Notes: generated by a model from the letters alone, not told the origin. Shown: positions 23,034 to 33,710, counted from the stretch's first letter. The stretch is 64,000 bases of DNA from Zygaena filipendulae (GCA_907165275.2 OU015674.1:2851001-2915000), one strand, 5' to 3'. Made by a program: numbers and translations.

Positions 23034-23348
23034 GGGCCGTATGACCAATAACATTCCTTGCCCATAATGCGCGTCCCAAAAATACAATCCCAAACGCTCC
23101 GCATGCTTAAATATCAGAAATTAATGTTCCGTAGGCCATAAGACACGTTGTAAATATATATTAAATATAAAAAGGCAATTTTATTAGCGCGTTATTTTAA
23201 CGCGAAGTCTTATGGTTATAGTGAATATGGGCCCAGGCATCCAAAACTGTGTGGTGTGATAATGCCCTAAGAGTTTGTTTGTAACGGTTTCGTGCCTGAC
23301 TTTTCAACTTGTCAGCGGTGCAGAAAAATATCCTTTGTATTTATGAAA

Positions 23349-23568
23349 CTAGCTGTCCCGCACGTTTTCACTTTGGAGTTCCCGCGGAATTGTTCCATAC
23401 AAACTTTGCTCCCCTTTTTCACCCCCATAGGGGTAGAATTTCGGTAAATCCTTGCTTATCGGATGCCTTCGTCATAAAGTACACACTACACACCCTCCAA
23501 GTTTCAGGTCTCTACGATCAACGGTTTAGGGTGTGCGTTGATCCGTCAGTCTATCATTAAGGACAATA
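23349..23568 (-). mobile_element. Helitron, CTGACTGAC subfamily, reverse
   Basis: CTAGCTGTCCCGCACGTTTT opens it after an A. GTTCCATACAAACTTTGC, CCCCATAGGGGTAGAATTTC and ATCAACGGTTTAGGG are complements of the 16863 copy. The 5' end is decayed near ATTAAGGACAATAG. Confidence 0.7.
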
Positions 23569-23587
23569 GTTATTTGTGAAAAGTATT

Positions 23588-23756
23588 TTTCACTTCAGTA
23601 GCTCAAACATGTAGGTTTAGGTCGCTACGCTCGTGATTCAATCATTGAATCCTTCGCTTACTCAGGATTCAAAATCAGCACTCGCAGCAAAAAATCACTT
23701 TGCTCTCTTGTTGCACAAATAACTATTTCACTTCAGTAGCTCAAACATGTAGGTTT
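23588..23756. repeat. D repeat, copy 1, flanked by direct repeats
   Basis: A 31-base direct repeat containing CACTTCAGTAGCTCAAACAT lies at 23588-23618 and 23726-23756. Between them, 23623-23727 is a near copy of 24221-24325. The core includes the palindrome GATTCAATCATTGAATC. Confidence 0.7.
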
Positions 23757-24117
23757 TGCTGCCTGAAATCAGTGAGTAACTTTTTAATTTTTGTTTCCAG
23801 AAAACCGCGAATATCTTATTCAGCCTTGGGTTAATCATACAATTCGAAACATTTACACTCTATATTCTTTCCCGCCATTAGGAAGAGAGAGAGACAAAGA
23901 CCAGCCCTCTCGAGGTTCCGATTTTGAATTCGACCTCAAAGAAAACACGTTCGGAAATTTGTACTAACTAAAGAAATTTTGTAAAAAGATAATTATGTCT
24001 TTTAATGTAATTTATTGAATTTTTAACTTATTGTTGTATTTAAACGAAAATAAGTATTTACTGCAAATAAAACTGATATTTAACCTGTAAATAACAATTA
24101 TCTCCTAAAGTGTTCTC

Positions 24118-24325
24118 GTTGCTGAAGTGAAAAGTTATGTGTGTTACACGAGAGCAAAGTTTTTTGCATCTCGTGCCTTTGAATCCCTCGCCACACTCAG
24201 GATTTAACATTAGAATCACTCGCTACGCTCGTGATTCAATCATTGAATCCTTCGCTTGCTCAGGATTCAAAATCAGCACTCGCAGCAAAAAATTACTTTG
24301 CTCTCTTGTTGCACAAATAACTATT
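24118..24325. repeat. D repeat, copy 2, with inverted arm
   Basis: The segment 24221-24325 matches copy 1 with about two differences over 105 bases. To its left, 24129-24205 is a weaker inverted version (ACGAGAGCAAAG against CTTTGCTCTCTTGT), making an imperfect foldback. The frames at 24137-24471 cross it and are not genes. Confidence 0.65.
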
Positions 24326-24687
24326 ATACCTATTTATCTATAGAATTAGGTGCATTACAGTTTGAAAGCGTAAAAAAGAACAACTTGCATTTGCATTTGC
24401 AATATTTGTTAGATAGGATTCGCTTAATATCGCGATTGTCGCGAGCAAAAATCTTCGAAATTATTTCATAGTGACAAGTGACAACCCTGTTTCGCTGCAC
24501 ATGAACAACATAGATCTAATAAATACAGACGCAACCGGTCCGGTTCACCACCACAGACACCTGGCAGACTAGATGCACAATGTACTGTTATCTGGGAGCC
24601 CACTAACATAAAAATACAGTATTCACCTGTATACCTTAGTAATGGCTAGACGTTCTAGCGAAGCACTAATTGCGCGCCGGCATTATT

Positions 24688-25066
24688 TATACATATAATA
24701 AAATTGTAACAGGTCGATGTCTGTACATGGGAGATAATAATCTGTCTGTCTGTCTGTATGTTTGTATTCGTGCTAGGTACGCAAAAACTGCTGCACCAAA
24801 TTGAATGCGGTTTTTTTGTGTTTGTTGTGTTTCGATTATTTCAAAATTCCATCTGAAACTCGAGATATTAAAAAAAAATTGCTGGTCATCCTACCAATAT
24901 TATAAATGTGAAAGTGTGGATGTTTGGATGTTTGTAACTCAATCACGCAAAAACGGCTGAACGGATTTGGATGAAATTTAGCATGCATATTGTCAGGGGT
25001 ACAGAGAAGGAAATAGGGTACTTTTTATCCCGGAATCCCTGCGGGAACTCCGAAATTACCGCGGGT
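24688..25066 (+). mobile_element. Composite Helitron, 3' truncated
   Basis: The U module (24688-24888), with GGTCGATGTCTGTACATGGG and a TCTG run, runs into TCCTACCAATATTATAAATG at 24889 with the same junction as at 14.9 kb. The Lep1-like body ends after ATTACCGCGGG, and the closing hairpin arm is replaced by TTAGTCTTCG. Confidence 0.75.
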
Positions 25067-25139
25067 TAGTCTTCGATAAACTAACAATTAATGGTAGTTG
25101 TTACCCGCATAACTTCGACATTTCCGCGGCTATGGGCTA

Positions 25140-25516
25140 GATGACTAAACTTAAATTAAAAAAAAAAATATTGGACACGTATTTTTCCGTATTTTACGTA
25201 ATCAAAAAATAACGGCGATAAATTGAGTTGAAATTCCATGTGACGTCACGCCTAGGCACACTTTATACTTAGCTGTGATGTCACGAGCTCCCACTGCTAA
25301 ACTTCAATGTGTATGAAAGTTTAGGAGTGGACTAGTATTTAGAGTTAAGTATTTTTTCAATAATTTGAAAAAGCAAAAAAATACGTGAATATTATAATAT
25401 TTTTTTCTCTCTAAATGACGGACTAAATAGAATTTTATCCATTTATTTATGTTGGCAACAAACAGTCATATAACTACATCTTATTTTGAATTTTATACCC
25501 TGTCATCATGGTGCCC
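25140..25516 (-). mobile_element. M-family MITE, copy 5
   Basis: Reverse orientation: GGACACGTATTTTTCC on the left, then TGACGTCA at 25241-25248, GTTTAGGAGTGG, and GACGGACTAAATAGAATTTT on the right, with the outer end GTCATCATGGTGCCC at 25516. A 65-base insert separates the inner and outer right ends. Confidence 0.65.
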
Positions 25517-25529
25517 ATGATATTTTTGA

Positions 25530-25615
25530 TACACGTTGTCCGGACTACAGAAAAGGCGACAAGGCTACTTTTTATCCCGGAATTCCTGCGGGAACTTCAA
25601 AATTAATACGGGTAA
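25530..25615 (+). mobile_element. Helitron internal fragment
   Basis: ATACACGTTGTCCGGACTAC, TTTTTATCCCGGAATTCCTG and ATACGGGTAAAC match the 3' half of the family. Neither terminus is present. Confidence 0.5.
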
Positions 25616-25759
25616 ACTACAAACATGTCTTCTGTGTGCCTTTTTTGTGTATTTATCTGTGCATTGCAGGATTTTATTATATCTTATATTATATTATTAT
25701 CAAAAAAATACATTATAAAGATAAACATGTAGAACAACACCGAAAAAAACATGGCGGGA

Positions 25760-26009
25760 CATAATAACAAAAACAAATCAAACACTTTTATTAACAACAT
25801 AATAAGGTGAGGCCGTTACCCCGAGGTCCACACACCACACACCACACCCCAACCAACACACGTTTCGACACAAGTGTGCAACATTACATAAATTGTGTGC
25901 ATTCATTGTGCCATCGACAACGAGCGAACTACAGAGTTGTGGAAGATTAGACACCGCGAGTTCCTTACAGTGTGCTTGTGTCCTAAAAAGCCGTTTGTGC
26001 GGTCTTTCC
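25760..26009. other. Unassigned stretch with CACAC repeats
   Basis: The minus strand has an 84-codon cysteine-rich frame (25778-26032) that ends in an AATAAAAG signal-like sequence. Its translation is dominated by TGTGTG-type repeats and runs into the Helitron at 26010. I see no domain. It may be a retroelement tail. Confidence 0.3.
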
Positions 26010-26290
26010 TGCGTCAATTTCAGAGTTCCCACTGGAGTTCTGGGGTAAAAAGTGCACTATGCCCTTTTCTGTATCCCTCACAATGAAGGCGGCTTGACTT
26101 TTTCTCACACTTTCAACAATTATCATTATGTTTCAACCAATTTACACAAAACCTTGACAAATTGTATACTTAAACCTTCCTCATAAATCACTCTATATAT
26201 ATGTATATTGGTGAAAACTGCATGAAAATCCGTTCAGTAGTTTTTGAGTTCATCGCGAACAGACAGACGGAGGACTTAGTTTTATAGTAG
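26010..26290 (-). mobile_element. Helitron, CGAACAGACAGAC subfamily
   Basis: The 3' hairpin is replaced by GCGTCAATTTCAGAGTTCCC. The body has AAACCTTCCTCATAAATC, GGTGAAAACTGCATG and ATCGCGAACAGACAGACGG, and ends TTATAGTAGGTAAG. The copy is worn at both ends. Confidence 0.6.
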
Positions 26291-26440
26291 GTAAGTATAG
26301 GTATGTAGTATGCTCGGGCACGGGGGCTTTGACTTTTGTGATTAAACAAACAAATTTGATTGAAGGATTTTACTTGACCACGTCACATGCGTTCCTTAGT
26401 TTTCTATACCGTTATCGTAACGATTGTCAAGTTGGCTAAT

Positions 26441-26569
26441 GCGCTTATTACACCTTGCAATTTCAGAGCACCAATTTAGGGCTCTAAATCAGATACAAAC
26501 CCTACCCTAAATTGTATCCGATTTAGAGCACTAAATTGGTGTTCTGAAATTGCAAGGTGTAATAAGCGC
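26441..26569. repeat. Foldback palindrome with 58-base arms
   Basis: Arms 26441-26498 and 26512-26569 pair with about three mismatches around a 13-base loop (ACCCTACCC core). Each arm starts GCGCTTATTACACC or its complement. A transcript would fold into one long hairpin. No other copy is in the window, so MITE and hairpin-RNA origins both remain open. Confidence 0.85.
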
Positions 26570-26694
26570 TTAAGCGGGCTTACTGGAATCCTTTGCCCTA
26601 TTTGTTGTTGTTGTAAGTCTATGTAACGAGCGCATTCAAACCCACGCCCTTGATCGCGGCTGGCCACCGACCCTGTCGGCTCAAGGTCGAGATG

Positions 26695-26764
26695 CTCCGC
26701 ACACAACACAGACACACGCGCACACATGCACACATAGCACACACACATACACACACTCACATAT
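26695..26764. repeat. Imperfect CA-rich tract
   Basis: Runs of ACACAC broken by G and T. The minus frame at 26476-26760 is largely made of this tract and the foldback above. Confidence 0.6.
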
Positions 26765-26989
26765 AGGTAATGTAAATATTTTCACACATTAGTAACCAAA
26801 TCACATATGTGCTGGCATGATTTTTTGCGTTTAAAAATAAAATCTTTGCTGTTTTTTTTTTCTTATTTACATTGCATGTTTTGTTTTTGTCTTTTGTGAT
26901 ATCAATTATTAGATACCTATATTGATTAAATAAGTAAAGATCGACTATTCTTTGAGTAATCGTTTGGCGAAGCGTTTTACATTTATTTA

Positions 26990-27190
26990 TTTTATTTATT
27001 TATTTATCTAAAAATATCATATCCAAATATCCAGAGTCATATTGTAATATACTTTGGAACGTCCTGTTTCTCGATACGGTTAAACGTCGCCACCCGAAAG
27101 CCTCAATTCTATATAATAGAAAGCACGTAATTTGTATTTGGGTGCCCCTGATCAGAAGATCTGGGGGCCGATTCTGCTCAAACAAAACTG
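26990..27190 (-). mobile_element. Possible LINE 3' end with (AAAT)n tail
   Basis: Read on minus, a 61-codon frame with a stop is followed by ATAAATAAATAAAATAAATA, the layout of a non-LTR element's C-terminus and tail. No diagnostic residue is visible, so the call rests on the tail alone. Confidence 0.3.
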
Positions 27191-28628
27191 CACCGCTTGA
27201 CGCTCGTGCGTTTTTGTGCTTGAACAGAATTGCTCATAACAAGCCATAGTACTTACCTAACTTCCTACAATAGAGGTACAGGTAAAACATCTCACTACTA
27301 ACATAAAAGAAGAAATTAAAAGATTAATTAACAATGAAAGAATGTAAAAATACGATAAAATCTTTTGCGAATTTACACGAATCTTGATGCTTACAGGATA
27401 CAACAACTTATTTCAGAGCAAGAAACTCAGAGCTTTGGAGCAATTCTTGAGACTTGCGACCCTGGTGTATAGGTTTAAGGAGGCACTTTCAAAAATGCTT
27501 CAACACTAATTTGTCAACTGGCCTTGTTACGTACGCTATACCAGCGCATACAACTAAATACGCACACAACTAAATATACTAGTATGATCCTGTAGCATCC
27601 TGCAGACGACAAGTAGAAACGTTATCATTACTCGTTATTATCTTTAATAAGTCGCGATAAAATCCAAAGCATTCTAATGACGTAAATCAAAGCATGATAA
27701 AATTCACTAAAGTTTCTGTAATCTGTACTCTTTAGGGATAATATATATTATGTGGGCAGCTGCTGTTCAAACTATGCTGACAATAACATGGTTATATATA
27801 GATACATACTGAATACTTATATAATAGTCACAAAATCAACATTAACCAAGCTGTTTACACCTAGAACTTCAACGACAAACCGCCTTGAACTTTCAGCGGG
27901 CAAAGCCTTTCAAGTGTAGGTAAAATTACAGTGTATAGGAAGTTAGGAACACATATCGTTTGCAGCCAAAGTAAAAAACAAAAAAAAAACAAAAAATTCC
28001 ATTGCCATAGACCAAAGAATGTGGCCAGTGACCAGTGACCACAACTGTTATGTATGTTTTCTTGGCTTTTTAATATTTTTAAAATTAATTCACAAGTTGT
28101 GAAAATATTTTGTAACATTACATTTTACATTTTGTATATTATATCAACCTAACGAATGAAACTAATGAAAAACTCAAAAAATTTAAAATATGGAAAATAA
28201 CGCAAAAAGTACCTTTGAAGCCATTTGAAAACGTGACTGAAAAAAAAAATTTGGTAATTTCGAAATTATTTGCTAATATAGGTATGTGTTGTTGTGAGAC
28301 ACAATTTACTCTTATGACGTCACACTAATGTTGTGGCCGACTTAAAAACACGTTTTTATGTCCATGTATTTTATCTGTGGCCAAATCTCTGTTTCTTTTT
28401 GGTGCATTCGTTCGTTGTCTCGCCATAGTTGACCTTGAGTGAGAACCTTGAAGGGTCCGAAGGTTGCAGGGTCACCTTTCGGTCAACGACCGCTTGCATA
28501 AGCTGATTGCATCATCCTGCAAAAATGTGTGCGCGTATCGCCGCGAACGATCGTGTGGGTTGATAAAATACATGTAATAAACCCGTATGTAGGTATGCCA
28601 TATCTGAACGTGTACCTATATTCCCTTA
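27191..28628. other. Unassigned DNA
   Basis: No supported gene. The minus frame at 27861-28118 shows no domain. A nuclear-receptor-like TGACCTTGA lies at 28430-28438. Confidence 0.45.
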
Positions 28629-28835
28629 CAAGCTGTTCCCCGCGGTTTCGCCCGCGTAAAACGCTTTTATATACCAACTTTTTTCCCGACATGCTTTTTA
28701 AATTGAACAAAGCTTTTTAAAATGTTGCTCCATGCTAAGCTTGATCTACCTGTGAAAACCGCATGTTTATTATCCGGTCAGCAGTTCCGAAATTTAGCGT
28801 GGACAGACACGCAGACTCTACTCTTTTACTATGGT
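28629..28835 (-). mobile_element. Helitron, TTTTTTCCCGACAT subfamily
   Basis: CAAGCTGTTCCCCGCGGTTT opens it, with CTAG changed to CAAG. TTTTTTCCCGACATGC, CTCCATGCTAAGCTTGATC and TGAAAACCGCATG link it to 39852-40160. The 5' end is blurred near CTCTACTCTTTTACTATGG. Confidence 0.7.
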
Positions 28836-29377
28836 TTTGACTGGTAGATAACGCGGTGACGCATGTCCCTAGTCATAATATCCTCATTAATGTAATATTA
28901 TAAAAAAACTTGGAGATATAAAAATATCAGGTAGGTAATACCCATTTCTGTCTTTTTTTTTATTTTTGTACATTTTCAAATTCAAAGTTTCCTATTTATA
29001 TTTTTCGATTACTATCGACCTATATTTATTTCATCTTAAGACAAAAAACGCAACTCACCAGACACCCACCTTGACCTCTACGTGACACGCTGTTCATTGC
29101 ATATTTCTTGGTAAAAAGTTCATTTATCTCGATCATAATTTCTTTGTCATCACAAACCAGCCGCTGCAGTCCCGAGTTACGTGTTGAAAAGATATAAAAG
29201 ACAAACAAAAACGTTGCATAAACGTTCGTCGGCCGACAGACAGCAAGGTGACCCGCTGCCGGCTGTCTGGCCCTTCGACGCCATTGTTCTGTCTCTCACC
29301 GGGGCACAGTCATGCAGGATTCGGTAGCCGTTAGAGGAAATATGCGCAGTAGCTTCTAAGCGATCTTATTGACAGGA
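28836..29377. other. Unassigned DNA
   Basis: A moderately GC-rich patch at 29225-29330 (CGGCCGACAGACAGC) has no frame or family match. Confidence 0.4.
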
Positions 29378-29445
29378 GCTTTGGCCTAGTGGTTGACGAA
29401 CATGATATCTACACAGGTGTAACGGGTTCGATCACAGAATCAAGG
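29378..29445 (+). mobile_element. tRNA-headed SINE-like head
   Basis: An A-box-like TTGGCCTAGTGG and a B-box-like GGGTTCGATCA are about 38 bases apart and are followed by AATCAAGGTGAATTT. The intervening arm does not form a tRNA, so this is a SINE head. Confidence 0.45.
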
Positions 29446-29929
29446 TGAATTTATGCGATTATGAAAAAAAAAATTAAATTTTTTTTTTGTTTATTGAACA
29501 AGAACAATAAAAAAATTGTAAATGTGACATCCGTATAAATAATACAGTCTTTAAATAAAAAAAAAAAAAAAATTTGTAGTCCGTCAATAACCACTATAGG
29601 TCAGACTTTATCAAGCTCAGCTGGTACTCAATGAACCTAGCTTGCATCAGTTGCAGACCGACCCATTGCTGAAGAAACAGGCTGTCGGCCTGTTTGCTAC
29701 AAAAGTCTGCTGCAACAGGCACGTACCCGGATATGAAAATACAATATAGGTATCTAGTTAAATCGAAATACACGTAAATATACGTACCTATACCTATATC
29801 AGGAAATTTATCAAGGATTTGTGCTTGGCGCACTGAGGTCAAACTCTGCTCAAAACCATGCAAAAATTATATCTACATGCACCATGTAAGAAACTACAAT
29901 ATTTCTGAATGCTATATTGTAACCGTGTA

Positions 29930-29989
29930 ACCCGGTATTCACGCGGGAACTCCGCTGTGAACGCGGACGAAAGCTTGGGGAGCGACTAG
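29930..29989 (+). mobile_element. Helitron 3' fragment, tandem partner
   Basis: ACCCGGTATTCACGCGGGAA and GAACGCGGACGAAAGC end in GACTAG. The next copy begins immediately. Confidence 0.6.
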
Positions 29990-30174
29990 TAAGTAAATAA
30001 TATTATAAACGCGAAAGTTTGTAAGAATGTATGGATGGATGCACGCAATGGATTTAAATGAAACTTTACGATAATATACCTTATACATCAGATTAACACA
30101 TAGGGTACTTTTTATCCCGGAATTCCCCCGGGAACTCTGAAATTAACGCGGGTGAAACCGCAGGGCACGACTAG
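29990..30174 (+). mobile_element. Helitron, near full length
   Basis: It begins TAAGTAAATAATATTATAAA, a worn 5' end directly after the preceding CTAG, and finishes with GCGGGTGAAACCGC, GGGCACGACTAG and a T. Confidence 0.7.
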
Positions 30175-30729
30175 TAAGTTATGAAGCAAGGGTGCGATTC
30201 TGTGATTGGCGCGAGCGGAATCGGTCCTGTGATATCCCTGCTAATTAGCCTGGTGCGTTGGCCTCCAAGGTGACTCGGCCTCTAGTGGCCTCTACAATGT
30301 CGCCGGCGCGCGGCGTATGAGCATTACGGCTCACAACACAAGTCTAACAAACAAACGAACAATATAACGAGCTAAGCTGTTCTTACGTAACGTATTTTTG
30401 CTAATATACATATTATTGTCGTTACAAAAAAGAACACGTGAGTAGTTTTCCTTATACTTAAGGCAGTAGGTATAATATGTTTTCATAAAACAGAGCAATT
30501 TTATAGGCAAACGCTGCGGTATGGAACGGTAAACAAAATGTCTTAGTTTAGAAATAGTAATAAAAACATTTGTAATCTATTTTAATTACCTCGAATAAGT
30601 ATGCAATCCATTAATTCGAATGTTTAAACAATTATCCCCCTTGGCTGTATTAATGAGACTCAAGAGCTTACCGTAGTTTGGGACGTATTGTAGTTTCTTT
30701 GTTTTCGTTTATAACTGAACTATTTGTAA
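30175..30729. other. Unassigned DNA
   Basis: A GC-richer patch lies at 30185-30325 (CGCCGGCGCGCGGCG). No frame or repeat match. Confidence 0.4.
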
Positions 30730-30880
30730 CTAGCGGTTTCCCTGCAGTTTCACCCAAGTGAAATACGGTACTTTCGGTACAAATCATGTTTCATTAAATC
30801 TGTCAATTATCAAGAGTCCGCGTAATTTACAACCAGACAGACAAAAACTTTAGCTGTTTTTATAATGTAATATGTATGAT
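30730..30880 (-). mobile_element. Diverged Helitron
   Basis: CTAGCGGTTTCCCTGCAGTTT opens it after an A, and CAACCAGACAGACAAAAAC lies near the 5' end. The middle has few landmarks left. Confidence 0.5.
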
Positions 30881-31167
30881 ACTATCACAACAATACGAAA
30901 TAAACAAACCAAAATCCAAAATGAGATTTAAACAGTACCTACGTTTTTCACAAAACTAACATAATTAATGATCAATTGAAATTGATTAAAAAGTGTATCT
31001 AATCGAAAAAAATTTGGAATGACATATTTATAAATCAATCGTTCACTTAACTAGTAAACTAAAAAATTCCATCATCCGATTTAATTTGACACAACAACAA
31101 ACAAATTCACCTAAGTGGAAACGCTAATGAAAAAAATACATTCCATTTTGTATCGTAACTTTTGTAG

Positions 31168-31290
31168 GAAGGCAAGGGCGGTTCAATGGCCGGCATGGTG
31201 GACCAAGGTGACCTTAGGGTCACCGCGACCTATCCTAACGAACTGTGCGATCCTGGGTTCGGTTCCCAGAATAGTATAATAGTCTGGAAG
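31168..31290 (+). mobile_element. tRNA-derived SINE-like repeat
   Basis: A B-box arm, CCTGGGTTCGGTTCCCAG, forms a perfect T-stem. Upstream, GGCGGTTCAATGGCCGGCAT is A-box-like. Spacing is too long for a tRNA. Confidence 0.5.
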
Positions 31291-31414
31291 TCTTTTGATG
31301 GTCCGGTTTGTGGCGCAAAAAAACTGCTCAATGCCAAATCGGCCATCGCTCGTCACGAGTAGGTATACATAGTTTTGATTGCATCATGATATTATCTTCA
31401 CTTTTAAAAGGAGA

Positions 31415-31475
31415 GATTTTTTTAACCGACTTCCCACAAAGGAGGAGGTTCTCAATTCGACGCGTATGTTTTTTT
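31415..31475 (+). mobile_element. RTE-type LINE tail
   Basis: TTTTTTTAACCGACTTCCC, AAAGGAGGAGGTTCTCAATT and a T-rich run are the same 3' block as at 1.6 and 33.9 kb, cut short. Confidence 0.65.
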
Positions 31476-32144
31476 TTTATTGTGATAGCATTTTCATCCA
31501 GCCAGTATTAAGTATACGGTGTTGTCATTGGTTTTTTCTCGCGCATTTGAGAATTTCTCTCTTTGTTTCATTTGTTGTGATAAAACTTATTTGGACACGC
31601 GAATTTAATTTTATAGATTTTTATTTTTTACTTTAGCACTGTCGAATGGAAAAGTTTCCGTTACAATAATTAGTGCGACACGACATGTGCTTAGGAGATA
31701 GGTGACTATGTAAAAATAAAATATTATGCTACTTAAAAGCCTCAGTATCTTTAAAGTACTGAGATAGCTTTTACTTCTAGAACAGAAGGGATTGATCTTT
31801 ATCAAATAGATAAAATGTCATTTATTATTTGAAATGCAATAGGAGGTACCTACACTTTTGCTTATTTTTTTCGTTGTCTTTCAACGCACGCTCAAGCAGT
31901 CATATAACTTGTCACATGTAGTCGTTTTTTTCAACATTTAACTGTTTTTCAAAGTAATGTTTAATCTGTGGTTTTGTGTTGGTATAGACACATTCCAAAA
32001 TTCCGAAAGGAGCAAACATGGATCATATCACTGGATTTCATTGTTCTATACCATATATATACCATATATATATTGTTCTATACTATATGGCGGTTTTAAT
32101 GGCTGGCCGATTTCAAATTTCCTTTATATATTTTTATTTGTTTA
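31476..32144. other. Unassigned AT-rich DNA
   Basis: Contains an imperfect doubled TATACCATATATA stretch at 32046-32090. The frames at 31308-31805 overlap the LINE tail or low-complexity DNA. Confidence 0.4.
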
Positions 32145-32319
32145 CTAGCTGTTCCCCGCGGTTTCACCTGCGGTAACTTCGGAGTTACCGCGGGCATTCC
32201 AGGATATAAATTAACCTATGTCCGTCTCTGTACCCCTGACAATTTATGCCAAATTTCATGATGATCGCTTGCATTACAAACAAACAAACTCCCTTTCGCA
32301 TTTATAATATAAGTAAGAA
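32145..32319 (-). mobile_element. Helitron, full length
   Basis: CTAGCTGTTCCCCGCGGTTT to TATAATATAAGTAAGAA, flanked by A and T. A deletion removes the AGCCGTTAAGGCG portion between GATCGC and ATTACAAAC. Confidence 0.8.
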
Positions 32320-32588
32320 TTTAGGGAAACACGTAGTTCTCCGAAACAATCATATACAAAATATAATAGCATAGTTTGTTGCAGTACTTATTATTATTTT
32401 AATTTCCTCATAGGTATTTTTACTATTTAACTCTTCCATTTACATACGTGGTGTATCTCATTATTATAAGAATAAAATTTAAGGAAATATCGGTAAACAT
32501 CCAATTAAAATTAAAATTATGGAAAAACATTTCGTATTGATCATTTTTGGAGCAATGCAGATAACAGCCATAAGGCTATGGGTAAAAA

Positions 32589-32873
32589 TCTATAATAATA
32601 TTATAAAGTTGTTTGTTTCGTTGAATACGCTAATCTCCGGAACTACTGGTTATTTTTGTGTTGGATAGTCCATTTTTTGAGGAAGGCTTGTATATAGGCT
32701 ATATGGATCACGCTGTGACGAATAAAACGAAGCAGCAATGAAAAATGCTGCAAAAAACGGGAAAATTTATTCCTTTCCAGAGCTTTCGTTGCGCACGCTG
32801 CGTAAACGGTTTGCTGAGAAATAGGTAGGTTTTTCCTCAAATTAACGCGGGTGAAACCGCAAGACACAGTTAG
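32589..32873 (+). mobile_element. Helitron, GAACTACTGGT subfamily
   Basis: It starts TCTATAATAATATTATAAAG after an A and ends ACACAGTTAG (CTAG changed to TTAG) before a T. The middle (AAAATGCTGCAAAAAACGGG, GCGCACGCTGCG) is unlike the other copies, adding one more module type. The minus frame at 32643-32867 comes from it. Confidence 0.75.
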
Positions 32874-33346
32874 TAAATTATAATATTTATATTTTTGTAT
32901 TCGATATAGATATAGCGATTATTCAAGACGACCTGTACCGCGCGGTTTGATCAGTATAAATGTCTGTCCGTCTGTATGTGTGTGCATGTCAGGTGGTGAC
33001 TTTATTTGTATAGATAATAATTAATCGATATAAGCCGCGAGTCAAAGCCAGTAGGTATTTATTAATTAATAAAGAACAAACGACCGAAGCAAACGGATAA
33101 CGTGATGCGGGCACGCTGATTTAAAGCATAAAACTATTTGGTGCATTTTCGACTTATTTGTCAGTTTAAAACAAAAACATTTCTGCATAAACTCACGTTT
33201 AATTTTTATCAATTCTTTATCAGATAATATATATAAGTAATTTACTGATTAAAATGATAGAAACGTCGGGGAAGTACCGTATAGTAGCTAGCCTGCTATA
33301 TCGAAAAATAATTTAACAGCGAAAAGACAAGGGGAACTTATATTTA

Positions 33347-33572
33347 TCTACATATGCTTTGTCTTGAATGACTAACTGACGGATCAACGCACAGCCCAAA
33401 CCGCTGATCGTAGAGGCCTGAAACTTGGGGGTGTGTTCTTTGTATGACGTATGCATCTGATGAGAAAGGATTTTCCGAATTCTACCCCTAAGGGAGTGAA
33501 AAGGGGTTGCAAAGTCTGTAAAGATCAATTCCGCAGGAATTCCGAAATTATGAAACCGCGCGGTCCAACTAG
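33347..33572 (+). mobile_element. Helitron, CTGACTGAC subfamily, tandem
   Basis: TCTACATATGCTTTGTC follows an A and the element ends CCAACTAG. Body landmarks are GACGGATCAACGCACAGCCC and CTACCCCTAAGGGAGTG. The next copy starts TCTACATATAAAAGC with no base between. Confidence 0.8.
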
Positions 33573-33635
33573 TCTACATATAAAAGCGAAAGGTCACTGA
33601 CTTTAGTGAGTCAGTAAACACGAAATCTCAAAAAA
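33573..33635 (+). mobile_element. Helitron 5' stub, tandem partner
   Basis: TCTACATATAAAAGCGAAAG directly follows the CTAG of the previous copy. The stub is cut off where the palindrome-family sequence begins. Confidence 0.6.
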
Positions 33636-33710
33636 TACACGTAATATTATTATTGGTTTGTGATACCACTGATCGGTTTGAATTCGGTGCATTCAACCGA
33701 ATGTAAAGAG
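33636..33710 (+). repeat. Solo arm of the 34.8-kb palindrome family
   Basis: ACACGTAATATTATTATTGG, ACCACTGATCGGTTTGAATT and CGGTGC match an arm of the palindrome at 34811-35219, with the TTTGAATTC variant found in its right arm. It lies about 1.2 kb upstream in one orientation. Confidence 0.7.

Larger units (their letters stand above)
22616..23267. mobile_element. Harbinger-like element with TAA target duplication
   Basis: The ends are GGGCGTTATCACAC and GTGTGATAATGCCC, inverted with one mismatch, flanked by TAA at 22613-22615 and 23268-23270. A 3-base TWA duplication is typical of PIF/Harbinger. The left part holds a CG-rich near-tandem array, and the middle is occupied by another inverted-repeat element. 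No transposase frame was seen. Confidence 0.75.
22595..23345 (+). mobile_element. Helitron split by a Harbinger-like element
   Basis: TATAAATGCGAA to the left of 22613 and AGAGTTTGTTTGTAACGG to the right of 23270 join into a normal Helitron 5' region once the insert is removed. CTTGTCAGCGGTGCAGAAAA continues the body to about 23334. No 3' hairpin remains. Confidence 0.65.

Noticed and set aside
25778..26032. 84-codon cysteine-rich minus frame
   Set aside because: The cysteines come from a TGTGTG-type tract, the 5' part is Helitron sequence, and no signal peptide is seen.
27000..27185. 61-codon minus frame as an exon
   Set aside because: The frame is followed by an (AAAT)n tail, which fits a retroelement end better. 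No splice sites could be assigned.
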